Assembly (NCBI RefSeq): GCF_016858125.1
Contig: NZ_CP064781.1
Coordinates: forward strand, 1,931,501-1,995,500
Length of the DNA: 64,000 bases
Direction of reading: 5' to 3'
Source of the DNA: Azospira restricta
Lineage (GTDB): Bacteria; Pseudomonadota; Gammaproteobacteria; Burkholderiales; Rhodocyclaceae
The notes under the pieces are model-generated. The model was not told the origin of the DNA, searched no databases, and saw only the letters and a program-made list of their open reading frames with translations. The translations under genes and the position numbers were made by a program. This document shows positions 8,968 through 17,870 of this stretch, piece after piece (within the stretch, counting starts at the first letter, position 1; each line of letters starts with the position of its first letter).

Positions 8968-10134
8968 GCCGCCGAACAGCTTGCCGAAGGCGCTGCCGAT
9001 GCCCTCGGCGGCGCCGGTGCCGATGCTGCCGATGCCGCTCGCCAGCCCTTCCAGGCTGATGCCGAGCACGTTGGCGCTGGCCGCGGCGACCTGGGCGAGG
9101 AAGTTCTCGTTCAACGAGAACTTCGGGTCGCCGAGGTCGCCCTCGAGCACGAAATCGGCGACGATGCGGCCGTCCTTGTCCTTCAGCATCTTCACCACCG
9201 CCTCGCGTGGCATGCCCATGAAGGTCCTGCCGGTCGCCAGTTCGAGCCCGGAAAGCGTGACCCGGCCCGGCGCATGCAGCCGGTTCTTCTTCACCGTCGA
9301 CTTCAGGTCGAGATCGAGCGAGCCCTTCCTGACGCCGGTTTCGGCCGCCTTGATCAGGTAGGGCTGGAAGGCGACCAGGTCCACCGCGGCGAGCTTCGCC
9401 TGCACCTCCGAGTTCTTGCGGGCGATCTCCGCCCAGCCCCGCAACGACACCTTGCCGTCGCGCTGCACCCCCTTCACCGTGCCGTCCAGCTCGATCGAGG
9501 TGCGTCCGACCAGCCAGGGCAGGCGCAGCTGGCCGAGGCGCACCGTCGTCTTCTCCAGGCGCAGCTTGTGCGCCGGCTGGCGCACCGAGGCGTCGTAGAA
9601 ATCGACCGCGGCGTTGTCGAGCGTGATGCCGCCGATGGTGACCTCCGGCATCGCGTCGTCCGCGTCGTCCGCCGCACCGCCGGTGCGCGCCGCCTTCTCC
9701 TTCCGTTCCGCCTCCGCCTTGCCGAGCAGCGACGGCAGCAGCACCAGCTTGCCGTCCTTCCGGCGCAGCATCGATACATAGCCGTCCTCGACCTCGATCG
9801 CCGCGATGCGGATGTCGCGCGCCAGCAGCGCGTCCCAGTCCGGGCGGATCACCACCCGCTTCGCCGCCAGCTCCTCGGCCGCCGGCCAGTCCTTGCCGGC
9901 GCGGATGCGGATGCCGTTGATCGCGATCGACGACAAGCCGGCCTCGATGCTCGCCACCTCGGCGTTCGGGCCGAGCGCGGCTTCGATCGTCGTCCGCAGC
10001 TTGTCGGTGGCCAGCCGCAGGCCGACGACGGCGCCCGCCGCCAGCGCGGCGAGCACGAGCACGGTCCACAGCAGCCAGCGGCGGCGCGGACGCGGGGCGG
10101 GGGCGGCAAGGTTTTCCGAAGCTTCGGTGCTCAT
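8959..10134 (-). CDS. DUF748/AsmA-like envelope protein
   Basis: A 391-residue protein with an Arg-rich start, one N-terminal membrane segment (WLLWTVLVLAALAAGAVVGL, about residues 20-39) and a large periplasmic part. The latter has repeated beta-strand phrases such as IAAIEVEDGYVSMLRR, ITLDNAAVDFYD and GSLDLDLKSTVKKN, as in DUF748/AsmA proteins. The C-terminus is Gly/Ala-rich (GIGSIGTGAAEGIGSAFG) and ends in lysines. AsmA-type proteins act in outer-membrane lipid homeostasis. It is convergent with the chemoreceptor and divergent from the rubrerythrin gene. Confidence 0.75.
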   Translation of the reverse strand: MSTEASENLAAPAPRPRRRWLLWTVLVLAALAAGAVVGLRLATDKLRTTIEAALGPNAEVASIEAGLSSIAINGIRIRAGKDWPAAEELAAKRVVIRPDWDALLARDIRIAAIEVEDGYVSMLRRKDGKLVLLPSLLGKAEAERKEKAARTGGAADDADDAMPEVTIGGITLDNAAVDFYDASVRQPAHKLRLEKTTVRLGQLRLPWLVGRTSIELDGTVKGVQRDGKVSLRGWAEIARKNSEVQAKLAAVDLVAFQPYLIKAAETGVRKGSLDLDLKSTVKKNRLHAPGRVTLSGLELATGRTFMGMPREAVVKMLKDKDGRIVADFVLEGDLGDPKFSLNENFLAQVAAASANVLGISLEGLASGIGSIGTGAAEGIGSAFGKLFGGKK

Positions 10135-10305
10135 CGTCGGCGGCGCTCCTTGGCGGTGGTCAATAGCCGGCGGCTATTCAAGTTTTAGCCAAAATTAATT
10201 ATGCAACAGCCTGTCGCCTGTCTATGTTGGGATCGTCAGGGCCGTTCGCCGGCTGTTCCGGCGGGTCTTGTCCATGCCGACTATCTCACCCTACAGGAGG
10301 CGCAT

Positions 10306-10722
10306 ATGCAACTGAAAGGATCCAAGACCGAGACGCATCTGAAGAATGCATTCGCCGGCGAATCGCAGGCCAACCGCCGTTACCTCTACTTCGCCAACAA
10401 GGCCGACGTCGAGGGCCGCCCCGACATCGCCGCGCTGTTCCGCTCCACCGCGGAAGGCGAGACCGGCCATGCCCACGGCCACCTCGAATACCTCGAGAAA
10501 TGCGGCGACCCGGCCACCGGCCTGCCCTTCGGGCCGACCGAAGCCAACCTGAAGAGCGCCATCGCCGGCGAGACCCACGAATACACCGACATGTATCCGG
10601 GCATGGCGAAGGACGCGCGCGCCGAAGGCTTCGACGAGATCGCCGACTGGTTCGAGACGCTGGCCAAGGCGGAACGCTCGCACGCCAACCGCTACACGAA
10701 GGCGCTGAGCGAGCTGGGCTGA
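10306..10722 (+). CDS. Rubrerythrin-family diiron protein (no rubredoxin domain)
   Basis: A 138-residue ferritin-like four-helix protein. Diiron ligand motifs are visible as FAGESQANRRY, AEGETGHAHGH, AGETHEYTDMYPG and AKAERSHANRY. Canonical rubrerythrin has a C-terminal CxxC rubredoxin domain; this one ends after the bundle, so electrons must come from a partner. The gene at 10945 (Fe-S oxidoreductase-like) is the obvious candidate. ATG 10306 follows CAGGAGGCGCAT, a strong ribosome site. Likely role: peroxide or oxygen detoxification in the cytoplasm. Confidence 0.9.
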   Translation: MQLKGSKTETHLKNAFAGESQANRRYLYFANKADVEGRPDIAALFRSTAEGETGHAHGHLEYLEKCGDPATGLPFGPTEANLKSAIAGETHEYTDMYPGMAKDARAEGFDEIADWFETLAKAERSHANRYTKALSELG

Positions 10723-10734
10723 GGTGGTTTCCCC

Positions 10735-10880
10735 GACCCTTCGCTGCGCCTGTCCTGGGCGTGTCGAAGGGGCGGACGGTGGGGAGCCAAGGGAGGGGCT
10801 GCTGCGTAGCCGGAGCAAGCCGTTCGTGCCGAGTAGCGGCGCACTGCGCTGCCCCTCGACGAAGCTCGGGACGGGCTCCC
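10735..10880. repeat. Intergenic repeat-like sequences
   Basis: The spacer between the rubrerythrin and Fe-S genes holds CCTTCGCTGCGCCTGTCCTG...TCGAAGGGG (10737-10772) and CCTCGACGAAGCTCGGGACG (10855-10874). Both resemble the widespread GACAGGCTCAGGACGAACGG-type intergenic repeats of beta- and gammaproteobacteria. This comes from pattern memory only. A second, different repeat-like phrase, CGTTCCGGGCTCGACCCGG, occurs at about 12905-12923. Confidence 0.35.
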
Positions 10881-10944
10881 CGAAGCACGCACCGCGCCCC
10901 GGCAAGAATCAGGTCCGCAGAGGATCGCGACGGAGGAGATGCTC

Positions 10945-12303
10945 ATGTCCGAGATGTCCGCGCCACCCGCGCCGACGCCGCCGCGCGAAGGCAACCTGGA
11001 AGCGCCGACGCGCCATCCTATCGACTGGCAGCAGCCCGGCTACTACGACCGCGACGCGCTGCTGCACGAGATGGAGCGCGTCTTCGACATCTGCCACGGC
11101 TGCCGCCGCTGCGTCAGCCTGTGCAGCGCGTTCCCGACGCTGTTCGACCTGGTCGACGAATCGAAGACGATGGAAGTCGACGGCGTCGCCAAGGCCGACT
11201 ACTGGAAGGTCGTCGAGCACTGCTACCTGTGCGACCTGTGCTACATGACCAAGTGCCCCTACGTGCCGCCGCACAAGTGGAACGTCGATTTCCCGCACCT
11301 CATGCTGCGCGCCAAGGCGGTGCACTTCAAGACCGGCGAGACGAAACTGCGCGACAAGGTGCTGACCAGCACCGACCTCGTCGGCAGGTTCTGCGGCATC
11401 CCCATCGTCGCGCCGACGGTGAATGCGGCGAACAAGGTCGGCGCGCTGCGCCAGGTGGTGCAGCGCGTCGCCGGCATCCACGCCGAGGCCTGGCTGCCCG
11501 AGTTCTCGGCGAAGCCGCTCCGCAAGCGCCTCGCGCAGCTGCCGGCCGACACCCCGGGCGAGCCGGCCGGGCGCACGCGCGGCAAGGTCGCGCTGTTCGC
11601 CACCTGCTACATGAACCGCAACGAGCCCGGCCCCGGCGAGGACTTCGCCGCCGTCTACGCGCACAACGGCATCCCGGTCACGCTCGCGGTGAAGGAGCAA
11701 TGCTGCGGCATGCCCAAGCTCGAACTGGGCGACTTCGACTCGGTGAAGAAGGCCAAGGAAGCGAACATCCCGGTGCTCGCCCAGCTGGTCGACGACGGCT
11801 GGGACCTGACCGCGCTGATCCCCTCCTGCGTGCTGATGTTCCGCCAGGAAATCCCGCTGCTGTTCCCCGACGACCCGGACGTGCAGAAGGTCCGCGCCGC
11901 CTTCTTCGACCCCTTCGAATATCTGCTGCTGCGCTACAAGGAAGGGATGCTGAAGACCGACTTCAAGCACACGCTGGGCAAGGTCGCCTACCACGCCGCC
12001 TGCCACCAGCGCGTGCAGAACATCGGCCAGAAGACGCGCGAGGTGCTGTCGCTGGTGCCCGGCACCGAGGTCGACATCATCGAGCGCTGCTCCGGCCACG
12101 ACGGCACCTACGCGGTGAAGGCCGAGTTCCACGCGCACGCGATGAAGATCGTGAAGCCGGTGGTCGCCCGCGTGAACCAGGCGCAGCCCGACCACTACGG
12201 CAGCGACTGCGCGATGGCCGGCCACCACATCGCGCACGCGCGCGCCGACGGTAGCGCCGCGGAGCATCCGATCACGCTGCTGCGCCAGGCCTACGGCATC
12301 TGA
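10945..12303 (+). CDS. Heterodisulfide-reductase-like (Fe-S)-binding oxidoreductase
   Basis: A 452-residue soluble protein with two ferredoxin-like cysteine clusters near the N-terminus, CHGCRRCVSLCSAFP and CYLCDLCYMTKCPYVPP, each able to hold a [4Fe-4S] centre. Two CCG-type regions follow (EQCCGMPKLELGD, YHAACHQRVQNIG), as in GlpC/HdrD proteins. ATG 10945 was chosen over ATG 10939 because GGAGGA lies eight bases ahead of it. With rubrerythrin upstream and the DUF3501 gene 14 bp downstream it forms a trio I recognise from other Proteobacteria. It probably passes electrons to the diiron protein; this is an inference. Confidence 0.85.
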   Translation: MSEMSAPPAPTPPREGNLEAPTRHPIDWQQPGYYDRDALLHEMERVFDICHGCRRCVSLCSAFPTLFDLVDESKTMEVDGVAKADYWKVVEHCYLCDLCYMTKCPYVPPHKWNVDFPHLMLRAKAVHFKTGETKLRDKVLTSTDLVGRFCGIPIVAPTVNAANKVGALRQVVQRVAGIHAEAWLPEFSAKPLRKRLAQLPADTPGEPAGRTRGKVALFATCYMNRNEPGPGEDFAAVYAHNGIPVTLAVKEQCCGMPKLELGDFDSVKKAKEANIPVLAQLVDDGWDLTALIPSCVLMFRQEIPLLFPDDPDVQKVRAAFFDPFEYLLLRYKEGMLKTDFKHTLGKVAYHAACHQRVQNIGQKTREVLSLVPGTEVDIIERCSGHDGTYAVKAEFHAHAMKIVKPVVARVNQAQPDHYGSDCAMAGHHIAHARADGSAAEHPITLLRQAYGI

Positions 12304-12317
12304 AGGGAGAAAACACG

Positions 12318-12893
12318 ATGCTCACCCACGAAGACCTCTACAGCCTCGAACAGTACGCCCGCCTGCGCCCCGAGTTCCGCGCGAAAGTGATCGCCCACAA
12401 GAAGAACCGCCTCGTCCATCTCGGCGCCAACGCCACGCTGCACTTCGAGGACGCGCTGACGATGCAATACCAGGTGCAGGAGATGCTGCACCTCGAACGC
12501 ATCTTCGAGCCCGAGCTGATCCAGGAGGAACTCGACGTCTACAACCCGCTGATCCCCGAAGGCAGCAACTGGAAGGCGACCTTCATGATCGAGTACCCGG
12601 ACGAGAACGAGCGCCGGCAGAAACTCGCGCAGCTGCACGGCATCGAGAAGGCGGTGTGGATGCAGGTCGCCGACTTCGCGCGCGTGCATCCGATCGCCAA
12701 CGAGGACCTCGACCGCGAAACCGAGGACAAGACCGCCGCCGTGCATTTCCTGCGCTTCGAGCTGACGCCGGCGATGGTCGCGGCGGTCAAGCAGGGCGCG
12801 GCGATCCGCGCCGGCATCGACCATCCGGGGTATCGCGCCGAGGCGACGCTGCCGCAGGCGGTGCGCGATTCGCTGGCCGGCGATCTGCGCTAA
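12318..12893 (+). CDS. DUF3501 family protein
   Basis: A 191-residue cytoplasmic protein starting MLTHEDLYSLEQYARLRPEFR, typical of DUF3501. Recognisable phrases are HKKNRLVHLGANATLHFED, YQVQEMLHLERIF and YNPLIPEGSNWKATFMIEYPDE. The function is unknown; the family is tied to rubrerythrin and Fe-S oxidoreductase genes. It starts 14 bp after the Fe-S gene with AAGGGAG as ribosome site, so co-translation is likely. Confidence 0.85.
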   Translation: MLTHEDLYSLEQYARLRPEFRAKVIAHKKNRLVHLGANATLHFEDALTMQYQVQEMLHLERIFEPELIQEELDVYNPLIPEGSNWKATFMIEYPDENERRQKLAQLHGIEKAVWMQVADFARVHPIANEDLDRETEDKTAAVHFLRFELTPAMVAAVKQGAAIRAGIDHPGYRAEATLPQAVRDSLAGDLR

Positions 12894-12992
12894 GTCGTCC
12901 CCGTCGTTCCGGGCTCGACCCGGAATCCGCTTGCCGCCGCGGCGGGTGCGACCACGCCAACCGCGATGACTCCCCGAGCATCGATCGATGCG

Positions 12993-14954
12993 CTACGGCC
13001 GGGGCGTCGGCGCGGCTTGCGCAACTTGCCCCGCCAGCGCCTGGCTGCACGCCGCCGGATCGCGCTCGCCGGGGTCGATGAAGGGCAGGATCGCCGCCAG
13101 CGGGTTGAGCAGCGCGAGGCCCAGCGCGCCGGCGGCGCGGGCGGCGATCGGCGCCGTCGCCGGCGCGAGCTCCGGATCGGCGAAGCTGCCGCGCACGTGG
13201 AACGGCGAACGCAGCGTCAGCGGCGAGACGTTCTGCGGCTTGGCGGCGACGCGCAGGTCCAGTCGCTCCCGGGCGAAATCGATGCTGCCGTCGACCATCA
13301 CCACCGTTACCGGCGTCGCGATCACGGCCACGCGCGGCGTCACGCGGCCGCGCTTCGCCTCCAGGTCGATCACCGCGCATTGCACCGGCTGCCGGTCGTC
13401 GCCGCGCAGCAGCAGGCCCAGCCCCTGCGCGACGTCGAGCCCGAGGCCTTCGAGCAGCAGGTGCGACAGGCTGCCGTCGCGCACCGACAGCGATGCCCGC
13501 CCGTCGAGCGAGGCGAGCAGCTCGGCGCTGGAGCGGCCGTGGCCGACCAGCCGCGTGCGCCCGTGCAGGGTGCCGGTGAACCACGGCGGCGGCGCCTCGT
13601 CGCCGCGGCGGCGGATGTCGTCGTCGGCGGCCTGCGCCGCCTTCAGCCAGCGGTCGAGGCGGACGCCGTCCCAGCCGAGGTCGGCGCGCCATTGCGGCCG
13701 GGGCTGGCTGGCGTCGACCGCCAGCGTGCCGGAGAGGCGCCCCCGGGCGCTGCGCGCGTCGATGTCGGCCAGCGTCAGGCGGCCGCCGGCCAGCGTCAGC
13801 CGGGCGCGCAGCGGCGCGATCGGCTGGCGGAAGGCAGCACCCAGGTCGACCTGCCGCAGGTCGATGGCGATGCCGGCGTCCAGCCGCGTCAGCGAGGGCA
13901 GGTCCAGCGGGCGGTCCGGCAGCGTGCGGCCGCCGGCCGGGCGCACGACGGCGCCGTCCGCGTCGCGGGTGCCGAAGGCCGGCGCCAGGTCGGCGAGAAC
14001 GAAGTTGCGGCCGGTGAGCGTGCCGTCGAGACGCGGCGGACTGGCGGCCGCGTCGTAGGTGAACTCGCCGGCGAGGTCGCTCCGGCCGACCCGGGCGCTG
14101 GCCACCGTGATCCGCCACTGCGGCGACTCCCCGAAATCCCTGGCGACGCTGCCCTGCAGGCGGAAGGGCGCGGTGGTCGGCAGCGTCGTGTCGAACAGGC
14201 GCCCGAGCAGGCTGAGCGACGGCCCGCGCACCGCCACCGTCCCGCGCAGCGCGTCGGCGACCAGGGTGCCGGCGAAATCGAGATGCAGCCCGGCGTAGTC
14301 GGCCTGGCCCTCGACCGCGATCGGCTCGCCGGCCTTTTCCGTCGGCACGCGCGGCGGGCCGTCGGGCAAGGTGACGCGGGCGCGCAGCGGGCGCTCGCGG
14401 AGCCGGCCGGAGATCTCGGCGACGACGGCCGGCGACGCATTGTCGCGGGGGGCCAGCGTCGAATCGAGGTCGACCGCCAGCAGCGGGTCGCGCAGCACGA
14501 TCCCGCCCTGCTGCACGCCCAGGCGCTCGACCGTCGGCGGCGGCCGCGTCGACTCCGCCGCGAACTGCCAGCTCGCGCGGCCGTCCGCGAGGCGGACCAG
14601 GCGCAGGTCGAAGCGCCGCGCGCCCAGTGCCGCGACGCGCAGCGGGGCGCTCGGCTCGCGCAGCGCGAGCAGGTCGCGATAACGCAGGCGCAGCGTCAAC
14701 CCGTCGGCGTCGATCAGGTGCGGAACGGAAAAGCCGGCGGGCGCGGCGACCCACAGGCCGCCCGCGTCGACATGGAGCGTGCGGCGGAAATGCAGGCGGA
14801 ACGGCGCCGCGATGCGCACCTCGCGCCCCAGCTGCGCGCTGAGCACGGCTTCGGCCGGCGCGCGCAGGAAGAACCAGCCGCCCGCCTCGCTGGCCGCCAG
14901 CGCGGCGACGTGCAGCAGCGGCAGCGACCAGAAAAGCCATCGCCGCCGGGTCAT
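12993..14954 (-). CDS. AsmA family protein
   Basis: A 653-residue envelope protein. It starts MTRRRWLFWSLPLLHVAALA, a positive N-terminus followed by one membrane segment. The long beta-rich periplasmic part has AsmA phrases such as LNPLAAILPFIDPG near the end, DGSIDFARERLDLRVAAKP and FHVRGSFADPELAP, which mark the AsmA C-terminal domain. ATG 14954 was picked because it directly precedes the membrane segment; the frame is open about 140 codons further upstream without a convincing start. AsmA-like proteins are thought to move or regulate outer-membrane phospholipid. Confidence 0.82.
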   Translation of the reverse strand: MTRRRWLFWSLPLLHVAALAASEAGGWFFLRAPAEAVLSAQLGREVRIAAPFRLHFRRTLHVDAGGLWVAAPAGFSVPHLIDADGLTLRLRYRDLLALREPSAPLRVAALGARRFDLRLVRLADGRASWQFAAESTRPPPTVERLGVQQGGIVLRDPLLAVDLDSTLAPRDNASPAVVAEISGRLRERPLRARVTLPDGPPRVPTEKAGEPIAVEGQADYAGLHLDFAGTLVADALRGTVAVRGPSLSLLGRLFDTTLPTTAPFRLQGSVARDFGESPQWRITVASARVGRSDLAGEFTYDAAASPPRLDGTLTGRNFVLADLAPAFGTRDADGAVVRPAGGRTLPDRPLDLPSLTRLDAGIAIDLRQVDLGAAFRQPIAPLRARLTLAGGRLTLADIDARSARGRLSGTLAVDASQPRPQWRADLGWDGVRLDRWLKAAQAADDDIRRRGDEAPPPWFTGTLHGRTRLVGHGRSSAELLASLDGRASLSVRDGSLSHLLLEGLGLDVAQGLGLLLRGDDRQPVQCAVIDLEAKRGRVTPRVAVIATPVTVVMVDGSIDFARERLDLRVAAKPQNVSPLTLRSPFHVRGSFADPELAPATAPIAARAAGALGLALLNPLAAILPFIDPGERDPAACSQALAGQVAQAAPTPRP

Positions 14955-15126
14955 GGCGCGTCGCTCCCGCGGGCGCCTGCCCGCGCCGGTGCGGCGCTGC
15001 ACGCGATGCCGCTCTGCATGAGGATGCCTCCTGTTCGCCGGCCTCGGGCGCCCGCGCCCGCGCCGGCGGGCGTCGGGCGTCGGGCGTCGGGCGCCGCCGG
15101 CCGGCAAGCGGCCGGCGGCTTCCGGC

Positions 15127-15459
15127 TCAGTCGTCAGCCGAAGACGACGATGGCGACGAAGACGAAGCGCCGCCGACCTTTTCCGCCGCCCGGTCCAGCG
15201 CGCGGCCAGTCGCGTCCGCGCCGCGCTTGATACCGCGGCCCGCCGCCGACAGGCCGACCTCGATGCCGTGGCCGGCCGCCTCGGCGCCGCGCTTGATGCC
15301 GCGACCGGCAGCCTCGACGCCATGCTTGATGCCGCGGACGGTCGCTTGCGCGCCGCGATCGACGGCCGCACCGGCCCTTTCCATCACACCTTGTTCTTCG
15401 GCCTGCGCGGTGCCGGCCAGACAGATGCCGCAGATCAGCGCGGCGAGTGAACGTTTCAT
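15127..15459 (-). CDS. Small exported protein with Ala/Gly-rich amphipathic repeats
   Basis: A 110-residue protein. Residues 1-20 (MKRSLAALICGICLAGTAQA) are a clear Sec signal peptide ending AQA. The mature part is built of about six imperfect 11-residue repeats of the form AAGRGIKRGAE, with variants VDRGAQATVRGIK and GHGIEVGLSAAG. It ends in a Ser-rich tail. The regular spacing of R/K and small residues suggests an amphipathic helix or membrane-surface binding, but no function is known to me. ATG 15459 follows GAAGG at 6 bases. The region upstream marks the edge of the AT-richer island. Confidence 0.7.
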   Translation of the reverse strand: MKRSLAALICGICLAGTAQAEEQGVMERAGAAVDRGAQATVRGIKHGVEAAGRGIKRGAEAAGHGIEVGLSAAGRGIKRGADATGRALDRAAEKVGGASSSSPSSSSADD

Positions 15460-15857
15460 TTGCAACCTTCTTCGTGGATACCTGTTAGGTAGATACCACC
15501 GGACGGGGCGAAGTTTCGTAGCAGGAGGTAACGGATTGTTTCGGGGCTTAGGGGGATGGCAGCAGGTCGGCTTTTGTGGCCGTCCGCTTGTTTTCGAATT
15601 TGGTCCGCAATGCGTCCGTCACTTGCTACTCAGGGTTGAAGTCGACGAACGCGAGCAGTCGCCCCGACTCAGCTAGAAAATGCATCTACGCTGATGATTA
15701 CCAGGAAGAGGTTTGCCATTTTGCACGGTGTCAAATCATTGTGCTGCGGTGCTGCGGAAGCGCAAAGATTTTTCTGCAGTTAAGCCGATAGATCTCGATT
15801 GGCATATCATTTATAAGTTGTATTTTCAGCCTAGCAACCGGGAGCGAAAAGCAAGCT
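15460..15857. other. Gene-free left edge of the AT-richer island
   Basis: About 400 bases with no convincing gene. GC content falls visibly from about 15490 onward. The sequence just before the SIR2-like gene (about 15705-15840) is AT-rich and is the likely promoter region, but no single clear -35/-10 pair can be chosen. A short open frame at 15576-15791 has no ribosome site and no protein-like composition. No transposase remnant or terminal repeat is seen. Confidence 0.5.
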
Positions 15858-17255
15858 ATGCCCATGGACTATGAACAGTACCAAGCTGAGGTAACCGCTG
15901 ATATTGCAGACGTACTCGCCGCTGCGAAATGCCAACCTATTCTTTTCGTGGGCTCAGGATTCTCGAAACGCTACGCAGATGGTCCGAACTGGGAGGAGCT
16001 GTTAAGGCAACTGGCAGAGGCTTGCCCACAGATCGACAAGGACTTCGCTTATTACAAGCAACTGTACGACGGCGATTTCAAGAAGATTGGTTCGATTTTC
16101 ACGGATTTGTACCGAGAATGGGCGTGGGGCAATGGTAGGAGCGAATTCCCTGCGGAGTACTTTGACGCGAAATTCCCTGGCGAAGTGTTCATTAAGCACA
16201 AGATCGCTGAGCTGTTGGGAAGACTGAGCCCCATCGGAAAGGGCGCTTACGGTCCGGCTGAACTTGAAGCCGAGATAACTGCGCTCAAGAACGTGCGCCC
16301 ACACGCGATTATCACAACAAACTACGACCAAGTCATCGAACCGCTCTTCGCAGACTACGAGACTGTCATCGGACAGCAAATTATGCGGCTCGGGTATCTT
16401 GCCATCGGCGAGATTTTCAAAATTCACGGTTGTCTATCAGAGCCACTATCATTGATTTTTAACGAGGCTGATTACAGGAAGTTTGAAACTGATCACAAGT
16501 ACCTCAGCGCAAAGCTCCTCACGTATTTCATAGAACATCCGTTGGTATTCGTCGGCTATCGCGCTGATGATCCAAACATCAAGGATGTGCTTGCTGACGT
16601 ACACCACATGGTCGGCGCTGGGCCGGGTCTGATACCTAACATCTATGTATTAGAGTGGGATCCGACACTGACCGCCGCTTCTTATCCTGCACGTGACAAG
16701 GTCTTGTCAGTTGGGCACGACGTGAACATCCGCATCAAGAGCATTAGCGCGAGCTCATTCGAATGGGTATTCAAGGCACTCGGAGCGCAGGGCGAGCTTG
16801 AAAAGGTAAATACGAAGCTACTGCGTTCGTTGATGGCTCGTTCGGTTGAACTCGTGCGCAGCGATATTCCGAAGAAGCACGTTGAGATCGACTTTAAGAC
16901 CCTAGAGCATGCGGTGAACACAGGAGAGAACTTCGCGAAACTCTTTGGCGTCACCACGCTGTCTGATCCGTCACAAGTCAACCTGAACTACAAGTACACG
17001 TTGACCCAAGTGGCTAACGAGCTTGGATACGACTACTGGAATCGCGCGAATGACCTGATTACAAAAATCAAGGCTGAAACTGGCTTCGACCTAAAGGCCA
17101 GCGACAATGCTTACCACATAAAAATGCGCACCGGAATGGCCGAGGGCAGTGTCACGAACAAGTACTCTGAAGCATGCGTAGATCTGCTTCGAGCAGTCAA
17201 AGATGGCAAAAAGTACTCGTTGCAGAAGCAGGATGTTGAGGTTATTAAGTCCTAG
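15858..17255 (+). CDS. SIR2-like domain protein, candidate anti-phage NADase
   Basis: A 465-residue protein of the SIR2_2 class. The NAD-binding start is LFVGSGFSKRYADGPNW (GSGFSKRY at residues 32-39). The central TTNYD lies at residues 153-157, the catalytic-type IHG at 189-191 (H190), and VFVGYRADDPN at 231-239 closes the Rossmann-like fold. Such SIR2-like domains, unlike classical deacetylase sirtuins, lack the four-cysteine zinc module and often deplete NAD+ on phage infection. The roughly 220-residue C-terminal part is not recognised and may be a sensor. Codon use is far less GC-biased than its neighbours, indicating transfer. Ribosome site GGGAG lies about 13 bases before ATG 15858; ATG 15864 is an alternative start. 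It is followed after 97 bp by a membrane protein gene in the same orientation. Confidence 0.82.
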   Translation: MPMDYEQYQAEVTADIADVLAAAKCQPILFVGSGFSKRYADGPNWEELLRQLAEACPQIDKDFAYYKQLYDGDFKKIGSIFTDLYREWAWGNGRSEFPAEYFDAKFPGEVFIKHKIAELLGRLSPIGKGAYGPAELEAEITALKNVRPHAIITTNYDQVIEPLFADYETVIGQQIMRLGYLAIGEIFKIHGCLSEPLSLIFNEADYRKFETDHKYLSAKLLTYFIEHPLVFVGYRADDPNIKDVLADVHHMVGAGPGLIPNIYVLEWDPTLTAASYPARDKVLSVGHDVNIRIKSISASSFEWVFKALGAQGELEKVNTKLLRSLMARSVELVRSDIPKKHVEIDFKTLEHAVNTGENFAKLFGVTTLSDPSQVNLNYKYTLTQVANELGYDYWNRANDLITKIKAETGFDLKASDNAYHIKMRTGMAEGSVTNKYSEACVDLLRAVKDGKKYSLQKQDVEVIKS

Positions 17256-17351
17256 CGCTTCTCAGATAGTAGCAAGGATCTCCTTTGTTACCGAGCTGGT
17301 CAGTGGCTTCGACCGAAAGTCCGCAATCAACGTGATGCCGCCAGTTCGGTC

Positions 17352-17870
17352 ATGAACTGGAACAAAAATATGCCTTCTCACATTGAAATTCCGATTCACC
17401 TGCTTGGCACCGTATCCCTCCTCGGACTTGTTCTTGGCCTGAGGATATTGCTTGACTTAGAAATGGGCATATGGATCGTTCGTGTCCTGCATTGGGCTCC
17501 GACGCGCTGGATTTTTCGACATAGATATGTTGTGCTGAAAGGCGACTGGGAGCACGTCTGGGAGGGTGAAGTTGGCAACTACCTTAAAGAGACGGACCGC
17601 CATGGTCAGCACTACATGTACCAACTCTTTCGATGGGTATATGCCGGAACTCGGTCAAGAGGAAAAGTATTTGCAGCGTTTGGGAGAATACAAGGCGACT
17701 ACCTGATTGGGCGCTGGTATGACAAGAATGACGAGCACGGTTATTTCGGAGCATTTCAGCTGCGGATCGTCGATGGCAATCACCTGGCAGGGAAATGGGT
17801 CGGGCATTCAAAAAAGAATCCCGGACTCATCAGGAGCGGTGACTGGACCTGGACGAAGCTGCATGATTGA
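17352..17870 (+). CDS. Membrane-anchored protein with C-terminal beta-rich (barrel-like) domain
   Basis: A 172-residue protein, or 166 residues if it starts at ATG 17370; neither start has a strong ribosome site. Residues about 12-45 are hydrophobic (IHLLGTVSLLGLVLGLRILL, then MGIWIVRVL), giving one or two membrane segments. The rest shows regularly spaced short strands with Gly-x-Trp pairs: LKGDWEHVWEGEVG, GRIQGDYLIGRWYD, GNHLAGKWVGHSKK and RSGDWTWTKL. This architecture, an N-terminal membrane anchor plus a small Gly/Trp beta-barrel, recalls the Cap15 effector family of CBASS, but no CD-NTase gene is present. The low GC and same-strand position after the SIR2-like gene suggest one transferred module. 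Function is inferred only. Confidence 0.6.
   Translation: MNWNKNMPSHIEIPIHLLGTVSLLGLVLGLRILLDLEMGIWIVRVLHWAPTRWIFRHRYVVLKGDWEHVWEGEVGNYLKETDRHGQHYMYQLFRWVYAGTRSRGKVFAAFGRIQGDYLIGRWYDKNDEHGYFGAFQLRIVDGNHLAGKWVGHSKKNPGLIRSGDWTWTKLHD

Noticed and set aside
12787-14940. Very long open frames antisense or out of frame to real genes (also 26518-28596 +, 53901-56225 +, 3443-5353 -).
   Set aside because: They are Arg/Pro/Ala/His-rich with no domain, and reflect the lack of stop codons in GC-rich DNA; each is fully covered by a recognised gene in another frame.
15576-15791. Small protein gene at the island edge (71 codons).
   Set aside because: No ribosome site, Cys/Ser-rich random-like composition and no recognised feature.
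16002-16427. Antisense gene inside the SIR2-like gene.
   Set aside because: It has no ribosome site or conserved motif, and the sense frame is clearly the coding one.
15858-17255. Classical sirtuin deacetylase.
   Set aside because: The four-cysteine zinc module of CobB-type sirtuins is missing and the motif layout is that of SIR2_2.
15858-17870. Reading the island as a CBASS system because of the Cap15-like small protein.
   Set aside because: No CD-NTase motif is present in either gene, and no ubiquitin-like or HORMA/TRIP13 accessory genes are nearby.
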